Shown piece by piece: positions 5,085 to 5,563 of a DNA stretch of 5,563 nt. Below the pieces are notes generated by a model, which did no database searches, was not told where the DNA came from, and was given only the letters and a program-made list of their open reading frames with translations. Positions within the stretch are counted from its first letter, which is position 1. Every line of letters begins with the position of its first letter. The stretch spans positions 1 through 5,563 of the forward strand of contig JAEEGY010000204.1 of the NCBI GenBank assembly GCA_016280565.1, given 5' to 3'. The stretch is from Fretibacterium sp. GTDB lineage: Bacteria; Synergistota; Synergistia; Synergistales; Aminobacteriaceae. Position numbers and translations under genes: made by a program.

Positions 5085-5563
5085 ACCTTGAAACAAACTT
5101 CTCCCTGACTGGCGTGCCCTCGCCGCTGGACGTCTTCGACCCGCGGGCGCGGCTGTTGTGTGCCCTGGCGTTGTCGGCCGCCTTGTCCGCGGTGGGGGAC
5201 CCCGATCTTCTTCTGTGCGCGGCCATCATTCCCCTTGCTCTCATCCCCTGCGGCCCCGTGGGGCTTTTGCTCAGTGTGCTGCTGCATCTGAACGCTGCGG
5301 GGTTCGTCATGGCGCTGTTTCTGGCCCTGACCTACCCCGGCGCAGCCCTGTGGGGCCCGTTTTCCCGGGAGGGCACGCGGATGGGCCTAATGGTCCTCCT
5401 CCGTCTGAACCTGATTATGATCGTCCTTCTGCGGCTGGCGGCTGCCATGGGGCCGGAGAGGGTGGACGCGGCCCTGTTCCGACTTGGCCTGCCGGAAAAG
5501 CTGCGTGTGCTGCTGCTGCTGACCCTCCGGGGGATATTCCTCCTCGCGGAGCGGTTTGCCTCC
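5081..5563 (+). CDS. nikQ: transmembrane T component of nickel ECF transporter (CbiQ/NikQ family), partial
   Basis: The ATG at 5081 overlaps the nikM stop (ATGA), and the frame stays open for 161 codons to the right edge. The CbiQ family is usually about 250 residues, so the C-terminal third is missing. The start MNLETNFS leads to the typical SPLDVFDPRARLLCALAL (14-31). Several hydrophobic helices follow, then REGTRMGLMVLLRLNLI, the conserved start of the helix before the coupling region, and RVDAALFRLGLPEKLRVLLL followed by a further hydrophobic helix. The FRLGLPEK part corresponds to the short motif through which T components contact the ATPases. It couples ATP hydrolysis to the NikM S component. 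The ATPase gene (nikO) is expected directly downstream, outside the window. Cobalt (cbiQ) remains the alternative substrate, judged only by neighbours. Confidence 0.9.
   Translation, partial: MNLETNFSLTGVPSPLDVFDPRARLLCALALSAALSAVGDPDLLLCAAIIPLALIPCGPVGLLLSVLLHLNAAGFVMALFLALTYPGAALWGPFSREGTRMGLMVLLRLNLIMIVLLRLAAAMGPERVDAALFRLGLPEKLRVLLLLTLRGIFLLAERFAS

Overview
The window is a GC-rich bacterial segment (by eye roughly 60% G+C) with AT-rich intergenic DNA, strong AGGAGG-type ribosome binding sites and tightly coupled genes. The gene set (ECF-type nickel uptake with the accessory NikK/NikL proteins, galacturonate catabolism, a small heat-shock protein) fits an anaerobe such as a member of Synergistota, Desulfovibrionales/Deltaproteobacteria or Clostridia-like Firmicutes. 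The sequence alone does not decide between them, and the taxon guess is low confidence.

Left half (minus strand, reading right to left). Hsp20 (2476-2937) is followed by about 200 bp of non-coding DNA rich in stem-loops (2331-2460). Next comes a tagaturonate reductase, UxaB (774-2273), and 33 bp further on a PAS-domain protein (1-740) that starts with TTG and leaves the window at its left edge. The uxaB stop codon lies in the same frame as the PAS gene, and the short gap suggests co-transcription.

Right half (plus strand). A 243-bp divergent intergenic region (2938-3180) carries several dyad symmetries and -10-like boxes. After it lies the start of a nickel ECF transporter operon: nikK (3181-3963, periplasmic DUF4198-type protein), nikL (3960-4481, secreted domain plus C-terminal membrane anchor), nikM (4485-5084, membrane substrate-binding S component) and nikQ (5081 to the right edge, T component, partial). 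nikK/nikL and nikM/nikQ overlap by ATGA, and the nikL/nikM gap is 3 bp with the nikM ribosome binding site inside nikL. The ATPase subunit (nikO) is expected just beyond the right edge.

The most interesting signals are these: (i) an ATAACAT-N14-ATGTTAT dyad overlapping the likely nikK -10 box, with NikR-like geometry; (ii) predicted N-terminal histidines on mature NikK and mature NikL, in an operon whose NikM begins Met-His, so all three could present an N-terminal nickel ligand; (iii) a palindrome sitting exactly at the -35 position of the hsp20 promoter candidate; (iv) a series of stem-loops between hsp20 and uxaB; and (v) a PAS sensor gene coupled to uxaB. The systems themselves are known; I did not find a clearly new multi-gene system here.
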